A DNA stretch of 64,000 nucleotides from Pseudomonas siliginis (GTDB taxonomy: Bacteria; Pseudomonadota; Gammaproteobacteria; Pseudomonadales; Pseudomonadaceae), in assembly GCF_019145195.1 (NCBI RefSeq), contig NZ_JAHSTW010000003.1, positions 186,001 through 250,000 on the forward strand, in the 5' to 3' direction. Made by a program: the position numbers and the translations under genes. The first letter of the stretch is position 1, and each line of letters starts with the position of its first letter. The notes under the pieces were generated by a model. The model had not been told where the DNA came from, did no database searches, and worked only from the letters and a program-made list of their open reading frames with translations. Shown one piece after another: positions 25,684-32,691 of this stretch.

Positions 25684-26730
25684 TCAGCGGTAGGTGACGC
25701 CGGTCAGTCGCTCGGAGAGTTGCCACAGTGTGGCCGAATTCGAGCGATCGGCAGCGGCCGGCGGCATCTTGGCGAAGCCCAGCGGGCCGCGCTTTTCGTT
25801 ATCACCGGTGGGGCCGTAGTAGGCGCCGCCAACCGCCTCAAGCGCCGTGGCTGCATACAGCGTGGGCAGCGCGCCCTGCGCTGCGGAATGATACAGGTCC
25901 CGCTCTACCGCCCATTGTTTGCCGAATTGACTGTCCAGGCCAGGCCCCCGGGCGATCAGCTCGGTCACGGCAACGCCGGGGTGCGCGGCGATGCTGCGTA
26001 TCCCCCAACCGGCGGCATCGCTGCGCTGCTGCAGCTCGATACTCCACTTCAGAACCGCCAGTTTCGATTGGCTGTAGCTGGCGAAAGGGTCGTAACTGCG
26101 CTCAGCCTGCAGGTCATCGAAGTTCAGGCTTGCGCGCCCGGCGGCGATGCTCGACAGGCTGACCACCCGACCATCGTCGCTTTTGCGTAGCAGGGGCATC
26201 AGCAGGCCGGTCAAGGCGAAATGCCCCAGGTAATTGGTCGCCAGTTGCATCTCGTAGCCATCGGCGGAAACGCCTCGGACAGGCGGCGACATGATCGCGG
26301 CATTGTTGATCAGCACGTCGAGCCTCGGCAGGCGCCCTTGCAGACGGTTGGCGAGGTCGCGCACCGATTGCAGGTTGGCAAGGTCCAGCGTTTCGAATTG
26401 CACGCGCGCCTCGGGCACGGCTTGCTTGATCTTCGTGATCGCTTCGCGGCCGCGCTCGGCGTTGCGTGCGGCGATGATCACCTCGGCACCGGCGCGCGTC
26501 AGGGCCAGCGCGTCTTCATAGCCCATGCCGCTGGTTCCCCCGGTCACCAGCACAATGCGGCCTTTCTGGCTGGGCATGTCGTGGGTTGACCAGTCCGGCT
26601 TCGACTCCGTTCGGGAAGTCGCCTGCGCAGCCAGTGTGCCGGCCATCGCGGAAATGGCGAACAGCGTTCGGGCGGCCTTGAGAATGCGTTGGGTCGCGGT
26701 ATTGCTCGGCGTAGCGGGTGAATGGCTCAT
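25684..26730 (-). CDS. Short-chain dehydrogenase/reductase with export-signal-like N-terminus
   Basis: A 348-residue SDR of the retinol-dehydrogenase-like/RDH type. Cofactor loop TGGTSGMG, NNAAIM at the NAD-binding strand, active-site SLSS and YSQSK (Tyr/Lys) are intact, so it should be an active NAD(P)-dependent oxidoreductase. Ahead of the domain is an 85-residue stretch with an Arg/Lys start, a hydrophobic run (ARTLFAISAMAGTLAAQA) and an AxA-like end, which looks like a secretion signal. The ATG at 26730 lacks a strong ribosome site; an internal Met just before SQKGR is an alternative start for a cytoplasmic form. It is divergent from a LysR gene. Confidence 0.85.
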   Translation of the reverse strand: MSHSPATPSNTATQRILKAARTLFAISAMAGTLAAQATSRTESKPDWSTHDMPSQKGRIVLVTGGTSGMGYEDALALTRAGAEVIIAARNAERGREAITKIKQAVPEARVQFETLDLANLQSVRDLANRLQGRLPRLDVLINNAAIMSPPVRGVSADGYEMQLATNYLGHFALTGLLMPLLRKSDDGRVVSLSSIAAGRASLNFDDLQAERSYDPFASYSQSKLAVLKWSIELQQRSDAAGWGIRSIAAHPGVAVTELIARGPGLDSQFGKQWAVERDLYHSAAQGALPTLYAATALEAVGGAYYGPTGDNEKRGPLGFAKMPPAAADRSNSATLWQLSERLTGVTYR

Positions 26731-26875
26731 CGGGGGATTCTCATTCGCGTGACAGGTTCCCGCTTGGCGGGGCGAGTGAGCAGTATCGGTGTACGAATGC
26801 GCGAGGATAAGTCGGGCATTGGTGGATGGCCCGTACGGCATGGCGTACAGTCAGCCGCTTGCGGAGGAAGCGTTC

Positions 26876-27808
26876 ATGCGTAAACCAAACCTTACCGATG
26901 TGTCGATATTTGCTGCGGTGGTCGAGGCGGGGGGATTTCGTGCTGCCGCGCAAAAACGCGGTTTGTCCGCCTCGTCGCTGAGCGATTGCATGCGTCGGCT
27001 GGAAAGCGACCTGGGCGTGCGCCTGCTCAATCGAACCACGCGCAGCGTCACGCCGACGGCGGCCGGCGAACGATTGCTCGAGCGCCTGCGCCCGGCCTTG
27101 CAAGAAATCGACGCCGCTTTCAACGATCTCGACGACGACGCTCAGCGCCCGGTCGGCACGCTCAAGCTCAATGTGCCAGTGCCGGTGGCACGCTTTCTGT
27201 TGCCCGACCTGCTGGCGCGTTTTCTGCGCCTTTATCCAGGGGTCAGTGTCGAAGTCGTCATGGACAACACCTTTGTCGACGTCAACGCTGGCGGGTATGA
27301 CGCCGGCGTGCGCTATGAAGAGAGCCTGGCCAAAGACATGATCGCCGTGCCCATCGGCCCGCGTCGCCAACGCTTCGTTGCAGCGGCCGCCCCGCGCTAT
27401 CTGGCTGAACGCGGTACGCCCACTCACCCCGAAGAACTGCCGGGCCATGACCTGCTTGGCCATCGGTTCGAGAGTGGCAAAGTCGGCGTATTCGAGTTCC
27501 ATCGAGACGGCCGTATCGTACGTATCCCGCCTCAGGGGCAACTGCTGACGTCGTCGCACGATCTGAAAATTCGCTCGGCCATCAACGGACTGGGCATCGT
27601 CTATACCTTCGAGGACTTCCTGCGCGAGGCGCTCTCCGATGGTCGACTGGTGCCGATTCTCGAGGACTGGTGGCAGGCCTTCGACGGTCCGTTTCTTTAC
27701 TACCATGGCCGCCGTCATATGCCTTCGCCGCTGAGGGCGTTTGTGGATTTTTTGCGGGGGGAAGGGCAGCCGGCAGAGAACTCAGGCGTTGTCAGCGCCG
27801 TGTCGTAA
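26876..27808 (+). CDS. LysR family transcriptional regulator
   Basis: A 310-residue regulator. The N-terminal wHTH reads FRAAAQKRGLSASSLSDCMRRLESDLGVRLLNRTTRSV; the effector domain follows from about 90. GGAGGAAGCGTTC gives an excellent ribosome site for the ATG at 26876. It is divergent from the SDR/transporter unit, the likely target. Its 3' end overlaps the beta-lactamase-fold gene by 27 bp tail-to-tail. Confidence 0.9.
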   Translation: MRKPNLTDVSIFAAVVEAGGFRAAAQKRGLSASSLSDCMRRLESDLGVRLLNRTTRSVTPTAAGERLLERLRPALQEIDAAFNDLDDDAQRPVGTLKLNVPVPVARFLLPDLLARFLRLYPGVSVEVVMDNTFVDVNAGGYDAGVRYEESLAKDMIAVPIGPRRQRFVAAAAPRYLAERGTPTHPEELPGHDLLGHRFESGKVGVFEFHRDGRIVRIPPQGQLLTSSHDLKIRSAINGLGIVYTFEDFLREALSDGRLVPILEDWWQAFDGPFLYYHGRRHMPSPLRAFVDFLRGEGQPAENSGVVSAVS

Positions 27809-28678
27809 GGCCTGCATCAATCGTTGGACGACGTGGGCTTCAACGGCACCTTCATTGGCTCCCATCTCGAAACCCGCGCAACAGGCTGATGCGTTGCCAT
27901 CGCAGACTCGGTAAACGGCAATGACACTGCCGGGTCCGCAACCCGTGTGTCCGCTCAGGATCAATCCGCCCTCAATCGAACCCTGCATCAAACCGAGGCC
28001 GTACCCCGGAGCGATCCATGGACGTCCTGGAATCGGCCCGCCCAAGGGTTTTGCTGTCTGCATTGCCTGGAGCAACGTCGAGGGAAGGAGTTGGCCGGCG
28101 AGGAGTCGATCCAGCAATAGCGCTGCTTGCGAGAGGGGGCCAATCAGCAAGCCGTGATAGACCCAGGCGGGGTCGTAGTTCAACGTATTTCCACCTTGGC
28201 ATTCCTTCAAATCGGCCCGCGTTTTAGCGAAGCGAACGCTCGAAAGACCTAATGGGGTCAAGACGCGTCGGCGGATGGACTCTTCAAGCGTCAGCTCAGT
28301 GAGCTGTTCAATAAGTCTCACGACGAAAAGGTAACCAACATTCGAGTAACGCCATCCGGTGCCGAGGCTGTATCGAAGTCGCGCACCCTCAAGACGTTGC
28401 ATCATTTCAATCACCGGCCATGCGTCCTCATTGCCAGCGACGGCGGCGTGATATTCAGCCAGTTCGCCATAATCGGCAAGGCCTGCCTCATGCCGCAGCA
28501 ACTGACGCAGCGTAAAAGGCTGGTTGAGAACTGGCTCGTCCAGTTCGATCAGACCGTCACGTACCAATGAAAGCGCGGTCGCTGCAAACACTGTTTTGGT
28601 AAAGCTCCACCATGGGGTTATGGGGTCTGAGTAGTCGAGCTGGTGAGCCTGGCCATTCAATACAAGTGAGCTGGGCAT
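27782..28678 (-). CDS. Serine hydrolase, beta-lactamase (class C)/esterase family
   Basis: A 298-residue protein of the beta-lactamase/penicillin-binding fold. SxxK is SFTK (Ser25, Lys28) and YxN is YSN (Tyr111); the KTG-like motif is HTG in GHTGCGPG. The SxxK motif is close to the N-terminus and there is no signal peptide, so it is more likely a cytoplasmic esterase/peptidase than a resistance enzyme. Two adjacent Cys (ACCAGFE) sit near the C-terminus. It overlaps the convergent LysR gene by 27 bp. Confidence 0.85.
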   Translation of the reverse strand: MPSSLVLNGQAHQLDYSDPITPWWSFTKTVFAATALSLVRDGLIELDEPVLNQPFTLRQLLRHEAGLADYGELAEYHAAVAGNEDAWPVIEMMQRLEGARLRYSLGTGWRYSNVGYLFVVRLIEQLTELTLEESIRRRVLTPLGLSSVRFAKTRADLKECQGGNTLNYDPAWVYHGLLIGPLSQAALLLDRLLAGQLLPSTLLQAMQTAKPLGGPIPGRPWIAPGYGLGLMQGSIEGGLILSGHTGCGPGSVIAVYRVCDGNASACCAGFEMGANEGAVEAHVVQRLMQALRHGADNA

Positions 28679-28816
28679 TGGCTTTCCTTGGTTTTGACGA
28701 AGCGAGGGCTCGACACAATAACTTGTCTGGACGGGTTACGGGGCTGTCAGGTTTTTGATCTGCCATGATCGTCGTCGTTGTTCATTTGCATCGTCTGCCA
28801 GCAAGATGCGCATTGC

Positions 28817-28850
28817 GACGGGCAGCAATCGGCCAAAAGCGGCCCTTGGA
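28817..28850. repeat. Short dispersed intergenic repeat, copy A (GGCAGCaaTcGGCCAAAAGCGG)
   Basis: GGGCAGCAATCGGCCAAAAGC at 28820, in the gap between the beta-lactamase-fold gene and the first orphan gene. Related copies are at 29790-29820, around the MITE at 30298-30500 (split by it) and, inverted, at 31806-31835. Only the core (cAGC.AT.GGCC.AAAAGCgG) is shared. Confidence 0.5.
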
Positions 28851-28953
28851 CAACCTGATGGCGAAACAGTAGCTTATGCAGCGAGACTGACAAGAAACAC
28901 TCGGCAGCGGGACTTACTTCCCATACCGTGTTTCACTTGAAGGATGTTAAGAA

Positions 28954-29268
28954 ATGGGACCGAAAACCGAAGAACTGATCTGCGTTCTTGATCAGCTTGC
29001 AGCAATGCTTGAGAGCGATGGAGATACTCACTGGAGCCTGTGGATGCGTAAGGCAAGAGCACGCTTAATGGAGTCTGATTACTCCGGAATTGAGTACCTA
29101 CAGTCAGCCTATGGCGGAATGGGCTCATTCAATGATCTCATTCTTGGTCAAAGCCATGACAATGGCGTTCTTTGCTGGAAGCCGGGCCATGTTGAGCTAA
29201 ACGAAAGATTCGACGAATTACGCAATGAAGCCGCGAAGCTCTCCGATTTCATAAAGCGAAATATATAG
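28954..29268 (+). CDS. Hypothetical protein, DUF6966-like
   Basis: A 104-residue acidic protein (MGPKTEELICVLDQLAAMLES...) with LMESDYSGIEYLQSAYGGMGSFNDLILG as its most distinct segment, which resembles a small family I remember as DUF6966. Codon and base use are lower in GC than the core genes. No function is known. It sits in an accessory patch of unrelated small orphan genes of the type often found as immunity or cargo genes. Confidence 0.65.
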   Translation: MGPKTEELICVLDQLAAMLESDGDTHWSLWMRKARARLMESDYSGIEYLQSAYGGMGSFNDLILGQSHDNGVLCWKPGHVELNERFDELRNEAAKLSDFIKRNI

Positions 29269-29331
29269 AGGGGCGCGGCTATCAAACTACGTTATTCAAA
29301 GGGGTCAGGCCGGCCACCGGCGCATCTCACT

Positions 29332-29688
29332 TTGATCAGCTCCGTAGACTCAGTATCGGGCGATCTGGTGTTTGCCTACACGGAAGTCGGGGAGCACAGA
29401 GTGCATTACACATCACATGCCGAGCTGTTGTGCATGCTCAACATCCTTTTGCGTCAGCGCGTGCCCATTGCTGTCGGAGGCATGCTCCCGGGACCTGCCG
29501 ACGAAGTCGAGATGTTAATAGCGAACGAAGTACTTGAAGGCCCCTACATAGAACTGTCCTGGTCCGGCCCCCAGCAATGCACTCTGCGCGAAATCGACTC
29601 CACCACTGCTGAATGGCTGCCAGTGCCTGATGCTCAAAGTCTGGCGAATGTGTCATTCGATCCGAAGTCCCTGGAACGCTCTGGCTGA
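29332..29688 (+). CDS. Hypothetical protein, perhaps 5'-truncated
   Basis: Up to 118 residues (ISSVDSVSGDLVFAYTEVGEHRVHYTSHAE...). The only start is a TTG at 29332 with no ribosome site, and the same frame is open back to the stop of the preceding gene at 29268, which suggests a 5'-truncated or decayed gene. The pattern of alternating strands and helix is intact. I do not recognise the family. Confidence 0.45.
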   Translation: MISSVDSVSGDLVFAYTEVGEHRVHYTSHAELLCMLNILLRQRVPIAVGGMLPGPADEVEMLIANEVLEGPYIELSWSGPQQCTLREIDSTTAEWLPVPDAQSLANVSFDPKSLERSG

Positions 29689-29939
29689 ATTGGCTAAGAA
29701 ATTAATACAAGATCGGGCAGTTCTTCGCTACTGGCCGCAATCGCCTGCGGTCGCGACAGACAGCATTGGGTCGATGTCTGCCCTTCGCGACGGGCAGACA
29801 TCGGCCATAAGCAGACTGTCAGCAATCGATTGCTAATGCTCATTGGCCGGTTCAGGCCTTTCTCGACCACAATAAAACGGCAAAAAAAGCCAATGCTTGA
29901 TTATGAAGCAGTTAAATCCAGAACATTTACTAAAAGAAA
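29689..29939. other. Intergenic region with short repeats
   Basis: No gene is seen. It holds a tandem-like, imperfect inverted pair (GACAGACAGCATTGGGTCGATGTCTG and CGGGCAGACATCGGCC) at about 29756-29806 and copy B of the dispersed GGCC.AAAAGC repeat near 29800. Confidence 0.4.
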
Positions 29940-30263
29940 ATGTACATGAAGAAGCTGAGTAATGATTTCAGTGGAGCACTCCGAACGTTTGCGTACTACA
30001 TGGCAAGTGGAAGCCACTACATGCTTGAAAACGTGGAGTACATCGACATTTATGGCTCTGAGCCGAGTGCAATTGAGATGGTCTTCGCGATATTCGCGAA
30101 CGTCATAGAGATGGACGGTGAAGGCAACGTGCTCAATTTCACCTACGCCCAAAGGAGAGCGACTGACTACTTAAGGTCATACTGCGACCCATCTTTCAAA
30201 GTAAAACCGCCTCTTGAAGACTGGGAAACTGAGTTATATGGGCCGCCCTCACTCGGACGCTAA
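29940..30263 (+). CDS. Hypothetical protein, DUF7677-like
   Basis: A 107-residue protein starting at ATG 29940 or ATG 29946. FSGALRTFAYYMASGSHYML, IYGSEPSAIEMVFAIFANVIEMD and LRSYCDPSFKVKPPLEDWETEL form a compact pattern that I associate with DUF7677, found among small orphan genes. No signal peptide. It is the last intact gene before the MITE and integron-like stretch. Function unknown; an immunity protein is possible but not shown. Confidence 0.6.
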   Translation: MYMKKLSNDFSGALRTFAYYMASGSHYMLENVEYIDIYGSEPSAIEMVFAIFANVIEMDGEGNVLNFTYAQRRATDYLRSYCDPSFKVKPPLEDWETELYGPPSLGR

Positions 30264-30312
30264 GACATTGTTTTAGCTCGCAGATACGAGGGCCGAATGG
30301 CAGCTATTGGCC

Positions 30313-30490
30313 GATTCTGTTGAAAAAGTCGGTTCGCCCAAATGGCCTGAATATTGGCCGGCGAAAACGCCTTTTTTACACGCTGCTACGTGATATCTGA
30401 GCCTGGAAGCCTCTGCCCAAAGTGAAGATTTCAATCTCAGGCGCTTACTTTTCTGCCGTGGTAACCGTGGCCGACTTTTTCAACAGAATC
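30313..30490. mobile_element. MITE-like non-autonomous element, 178 bp
   Basis: Perfect 20-bp terminal inverted repeats, GATTCTGTTGAAAAAGTCGG at 30313-30332 and its reverse complement at 30471-30490, around a 138-bp non-coding core. It is flanked by GGCC on both sides (30309-30312 and 30491-30494), consistent with a 4-bp target duplication inside the palindrome TTGGCCAA. Removing the element restores a copy of the local dispersed repeat (GGCAGC.ATTGGCCAAAAGCGG). GATTCTGTTGAAAAA-type ends resemble those of transposases that move with palindromic 4-bp targets (IS1182-like); family assignment is inference. No transposase is in the window. Confidence 0.75.
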
Positions 30491-30496
30491 GGCCAA

Positions 30497-30648
30497 AAGC
30501 GGACGTTTTGGGCTACTCCTCGCTCCGGTAGACACCTGCATGAGACGCTTCGACCTCAGCAGACCTATTCCTGACGTGCGGCGTACCCCACTTGCAATAG
30601 ACACGCTCAGTGCGAATCGAGTACTGTCTCAGACGAATTAGCTTAATC
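30497..30648. other. Non-coding stretch between the MITE and the first cassette
   Basis: No ORF of note. It ends with CTTAATC directly before GTTATGC (30649-30655), which resembles the 3' part (R-prime) of an attC or attI site. Confidence 0.35.
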
Positions 30649-30655
30649 GTTATGC
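30649..30655 (+). other. Possible integron recombination half-site (GTTATGC)
   Basis: GTTATGC fits the R-prime core of an attachment site only loosely. Cutting after the G would put the start of the next CDS at 30674, 24 bases inside the cassette, the usual distance. No matching upstream arm was found, so it may be a degenerate attI or attC end. Confidence 0.35.
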
Positions 30656-30673
30656 ACAATTTGATTCCGGAAA

Positions 30674-31143
30674 ATGAGTGAAGAAATTAGAAATTGGTAT
30701 GTCTATATTTTGAAGCTTGAACTGAACTCATGATACGTGGGCACAGCTAAGGGGTTGAGATCAAGGCTGCGAAGCCATGGTAAGAAAAGCCGCTACTCTA
30801 CATTAAAGAAAAAGGGCGCTGTCGGATATATGGAGAGCGGCCTCACGGGAAAGAGAAAAGCAACTCATTTACATGCGGCTTTTAGATCAATTGGCGATTG
30901 TTTCTGGGTTGCAGAGATTGAAAATACTATCACCGTAGCCTTGGGCAAAAGTATGGTTTCGATAAAGTTAGAGGTGGCCCTATAATTCAGTCTTGGAATT
31001 ACGAGCTAAGCGATATTGAAGCAAAAAATCTAATTCGACAATTTAGTTGTAGTGATATTGGGTTTAAATACAAGCTAAACGAAATAAATTTAACTCAAGA
31101 AAAGCCATTTGTCTTCCCGGTTACTCGGCGAAGGAATGCATAG
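30674..31143 (+). pseudogene. GIY-YIG nuclease-like gene, inactivated by a stop codon and a frameshift
   Basis: The frame from ATG 30674 begins MSEEIRNWYVYILKLELNS, is stopped by TGA at 30731-30733, and continues in the same frame with YVGTAKGLRSRLRSHG. WYVYIL and YVG are the GIY and YIG halves of the nuclease fold. Near 30950 the frame must shift by one base (an A-run, AAAAG) to give KYGFDKVRGGPIIQSWNYEL..., the natural continuation, which ends at the TAG 31141. Two independent lesions make this a pseudogene; an ORF 30737-30985 is only its middle part. The end codons GCA TAG lie inside the attC site that follows, as in integron cassettes. Confidence 0.75.
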
Positions 31144-31206
31144 CAAGGCATTCAAGCACGCTCGACGGGACGCGCTTTCAGCGCGCCTCTTAATTGCGCG
31201 TCATGC
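31138..31206 (+). other. attC-like integron recombination site 1
   Basis: 69 bp. Outer core GCATAGC (31138), 5-base spacer, inner arm ATTCAAG (31150-31156), a GC-rich folded centre, inner arm CTTAAT (31189-31194), 5-base spacer, outer core GTCATGC (31200-31206). ATT-C-AAG pairs with CTTAAT leaving one unpaired C, the extrahelical base characteristic of attC. The outer cores are slightly decayed (TAAC to TAGC, GTTA to GTCA). The stop of the preceding pseudogene overlaps it. Confidence 0.65.
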
Positions 31207-31223
31207 ATTACAGGGGAAATTCA

Positions 31224-31526
31224 ATGTCTGAGCGACGTATCGAATTAAAATGTGAGTTTTGCACGTCTTCAAATCTAAGGGCATTCGTTCAGCATGGCAG
31301 TTATTTTTTGCGCTGCATCTCTTGCAGCCAATCGCATGTCGCCACAAGCTGGCTTGCGCTCTCTTCAGAAATCACAGAATCATTGCGAGCCACCGTCGTA
31401 AGCGAAGAATTTCAAGAAATAGAATTTCTTGCTGAGGGCGTTGGCCCTAATTTCATTTCAAAGGTTTCAAAAGCAGCATATGCAGGCCAGCTTGTAATGC
31501 TTACGTCGAGCAGCAAAAATGCATAA
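31224..31526 (+). CDS. Hypothetical zinc-ribbon-like protein in an integron-type cassette
   Basis: A 100-residue protein with CEFC at residues 10-13 and CISC about 20 residues later, a likely zinc ribbon, followed by a helical tail (EEFQEIEFLAEGVGPNF..., GQLVMLTSS). AGGGGAAATTCA gives a strong ribosome site for the ATG at 31224. The start is 18 bases after attC-like site 1 and the TAA stop at 31524-31526 lies in the first core of attC-like site 2 (GCATAAC), exactly the layout of a mobile gene cassette. Function unknown. Confidence 0.7.
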   Translation: MSERRIELKCEFCTSSNLRAFVQHGSYFLRCISCSQSHVATSWLALSSEITESLRATVVSEEFQEIEFLAEGVGPNFISKVSKAAYAGQLVMLTSSSKNA

Positions 31527-31595
31527 CATGCCAATCAAGTTCGCGCCTTCGGCGCCGGACGTTGCTACGCAACGCCGTTTATTTCAACGTTAGAG
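31521..31595 (+). other. attC-like integron recombination site 2
   Basis: 75 bp. Outer core GCATAAC (31521-31527), spacer ATGCC, inner arm AATCAAG (31533-31539), folded centre with CGGCG/CGCCG pairing, inner arm TTTATT (31578-31583), spacer TCAAC, outer core GTTAGAG (31589-31595). AAT-C-AA pairs with TTATT leaving one extrahelical C. Geometry (5-base spacers on both sides) is the same as site 1. Confidence 0.7.
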
Positions 31596-31918
31596 CTTTT
31601 ATCATGCCAATCTCGGCAGAGGTATTTCGCCACTAAATGGCGTCTACTGCGGCAATAGCCCGCTCATGGTTCGAAGATCGATCAGAGATTAAGACACACG
31701 AGCAATTTGAGTATCGAGGCCAACTGTAGTGGTCAACAATTCCCGGCCACTGAATCGCCCCGAGTTTCATAGATGCTTTCGAGCCTCAGGGATACCAGCC
31801 CAGTCCCAGTGAGACTGTCCGCTTCTGGCCGAAAGCCGACATTCGACGACATGTCCACCTGCGCAACATCTTGCAGCCTCCCGCAAGCAGATCCTTCAGC
31901 CGATCTTGGCAGGCTTAT
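31596..31918. other. Non-coding stretch with possible IS end and dispersed repeat
   Basis: No gene is seen. TGAATCGCCCCGAGTTTCAT at 31751 looks like the terminal inverted repeat of an IS3-type element, preceded by GTGGTCAACAATTCCCGGCCAC, but no transposase is present. An inverted copy of the dispersed repeat (GTCCGCTTCTGGCCGAAAGC) is at about 31816. Confidence 0.35.
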
Positions 31919-32431
31919 CTATTCCACATCGCCAGCTTCAAGCGGAATTCGCCTGATAACGTCGTCGTAAGGCACCAGATCGAGAAAGGCAATGACTTCA
32001 ACTGCCTGGAGATTTCGCATGCGCATGATCCATACGTAGCTGTTGCGATAAGGCGCGCCATCGGCTGCGGTGGCGGTGCCGTCCCAGTGCACGACGACGT
32101 CATCGCCCTCAGCCCAGATATCCGTCACCGTCGGGCGGACGGGCGAGGCGAGCCGTTTTGCGAAGGGTTGGACTGCGCGTTTCAGGAAGTCGTCTCGGCC
32201 CCGATAAGTACCTGCCGAAGGGCTCGTCCCCTTGATTGTCCAGATCACATCGGCAGCCAGGACATCTGTGAAGAACGTCCGGCCGCCCTGAGCCCACTGG
32301 TTGAACGCTTGCGCAATGAATTGGCGGTTGCGTTCCGTAGTCGGTTCGCTGGCCACGGCGGGCGCCGGCCCTGCAATGAGAACGGTGAGGACTAGTGCTA
32401 GCGCTGTAGAGAGGCGTTGAACAAGCGTCAT
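31919..32431 (-). CDS. SnoaL/NTF2-like protein with signal peptide
   Basis: A 170-residue protein. Signal peptide (about 1-27, ALALVLTVLIAGPAPAVASE), then an NTF2-like cone fold with RQFIAQAFNQWAQGGRTFFTDVLAADVIWTIKGTSPSAGTYRGRDDFL and a strand DDVVVHWDGTATAADGAPYRNSYVWIMRM. The motif pattern matches SnoaL-like/nuclear transport factor 2 proteins such as ketosteroid-isomerase homologues. AAGGAGCACAGGAA precedes the ATG. It is divergent from an AraC gene and probably under its control. Confidence 0.88.
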   Translation of the reverse strand: MTLVQRLSTALALVLTVLIAGPAPAVASEPTTERNRQFIAQAFNQWAQGGRTFFTDVLAADVIWTIKGTSPSAGTYRGRDDFLKRAVQPFAKRLASPVRPTVTDIWAEGDDVVVHWDGTATAADGAPYRNSYVWIMRMRNLQAVEVIAFLDLVPYDDVIRRIPLEAGDVE

Positions 32432-32691
32432 TTCCTGTGCTCCTTAATCTATCCGATGAGCCCCGTCGAGTTGGCTGGGCCGTTGTTGTTATCTGTAAGC
32501 CGCTAGTTGCGTTCCCTCACGCCGTTGCTCTATATGGGGCTTTGGCAAAGAATCGGCGCGGGTGTGGCCGGCAGTACCTCTGGGCTTCATCTGAAGTGTG
32601 ACTTACGAGCGGAGGAGGGCTGTTGCAGGATCGTCCTGATTTCTTGCTTGATCATCCGATACCAGATGCCTATCCGCCGCATCGTCACGTT

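Noticed and set aside
29756..29806. Inverted repeat GATGTCTG...CAGACATC as a terminator or operator
   Set aside because: The long spacing and the lack of a T-tract do not fit a terminator, and no gene to control is near.
30731..30733. TGA in the GIY-YIG gene as a selenocysteine codon
   Set aside because: No SECIS-like hairpin was seen after it, GIY-YIG enzymes are not selenoproteins, and a second lesion in the same gene argues for decay.
31751..31785. IS3-like terminal repeat (TGAATCGCCCCGAGTTTCAT)
   Set aside because: No partner end and no transposase; mentioned in the region note only.
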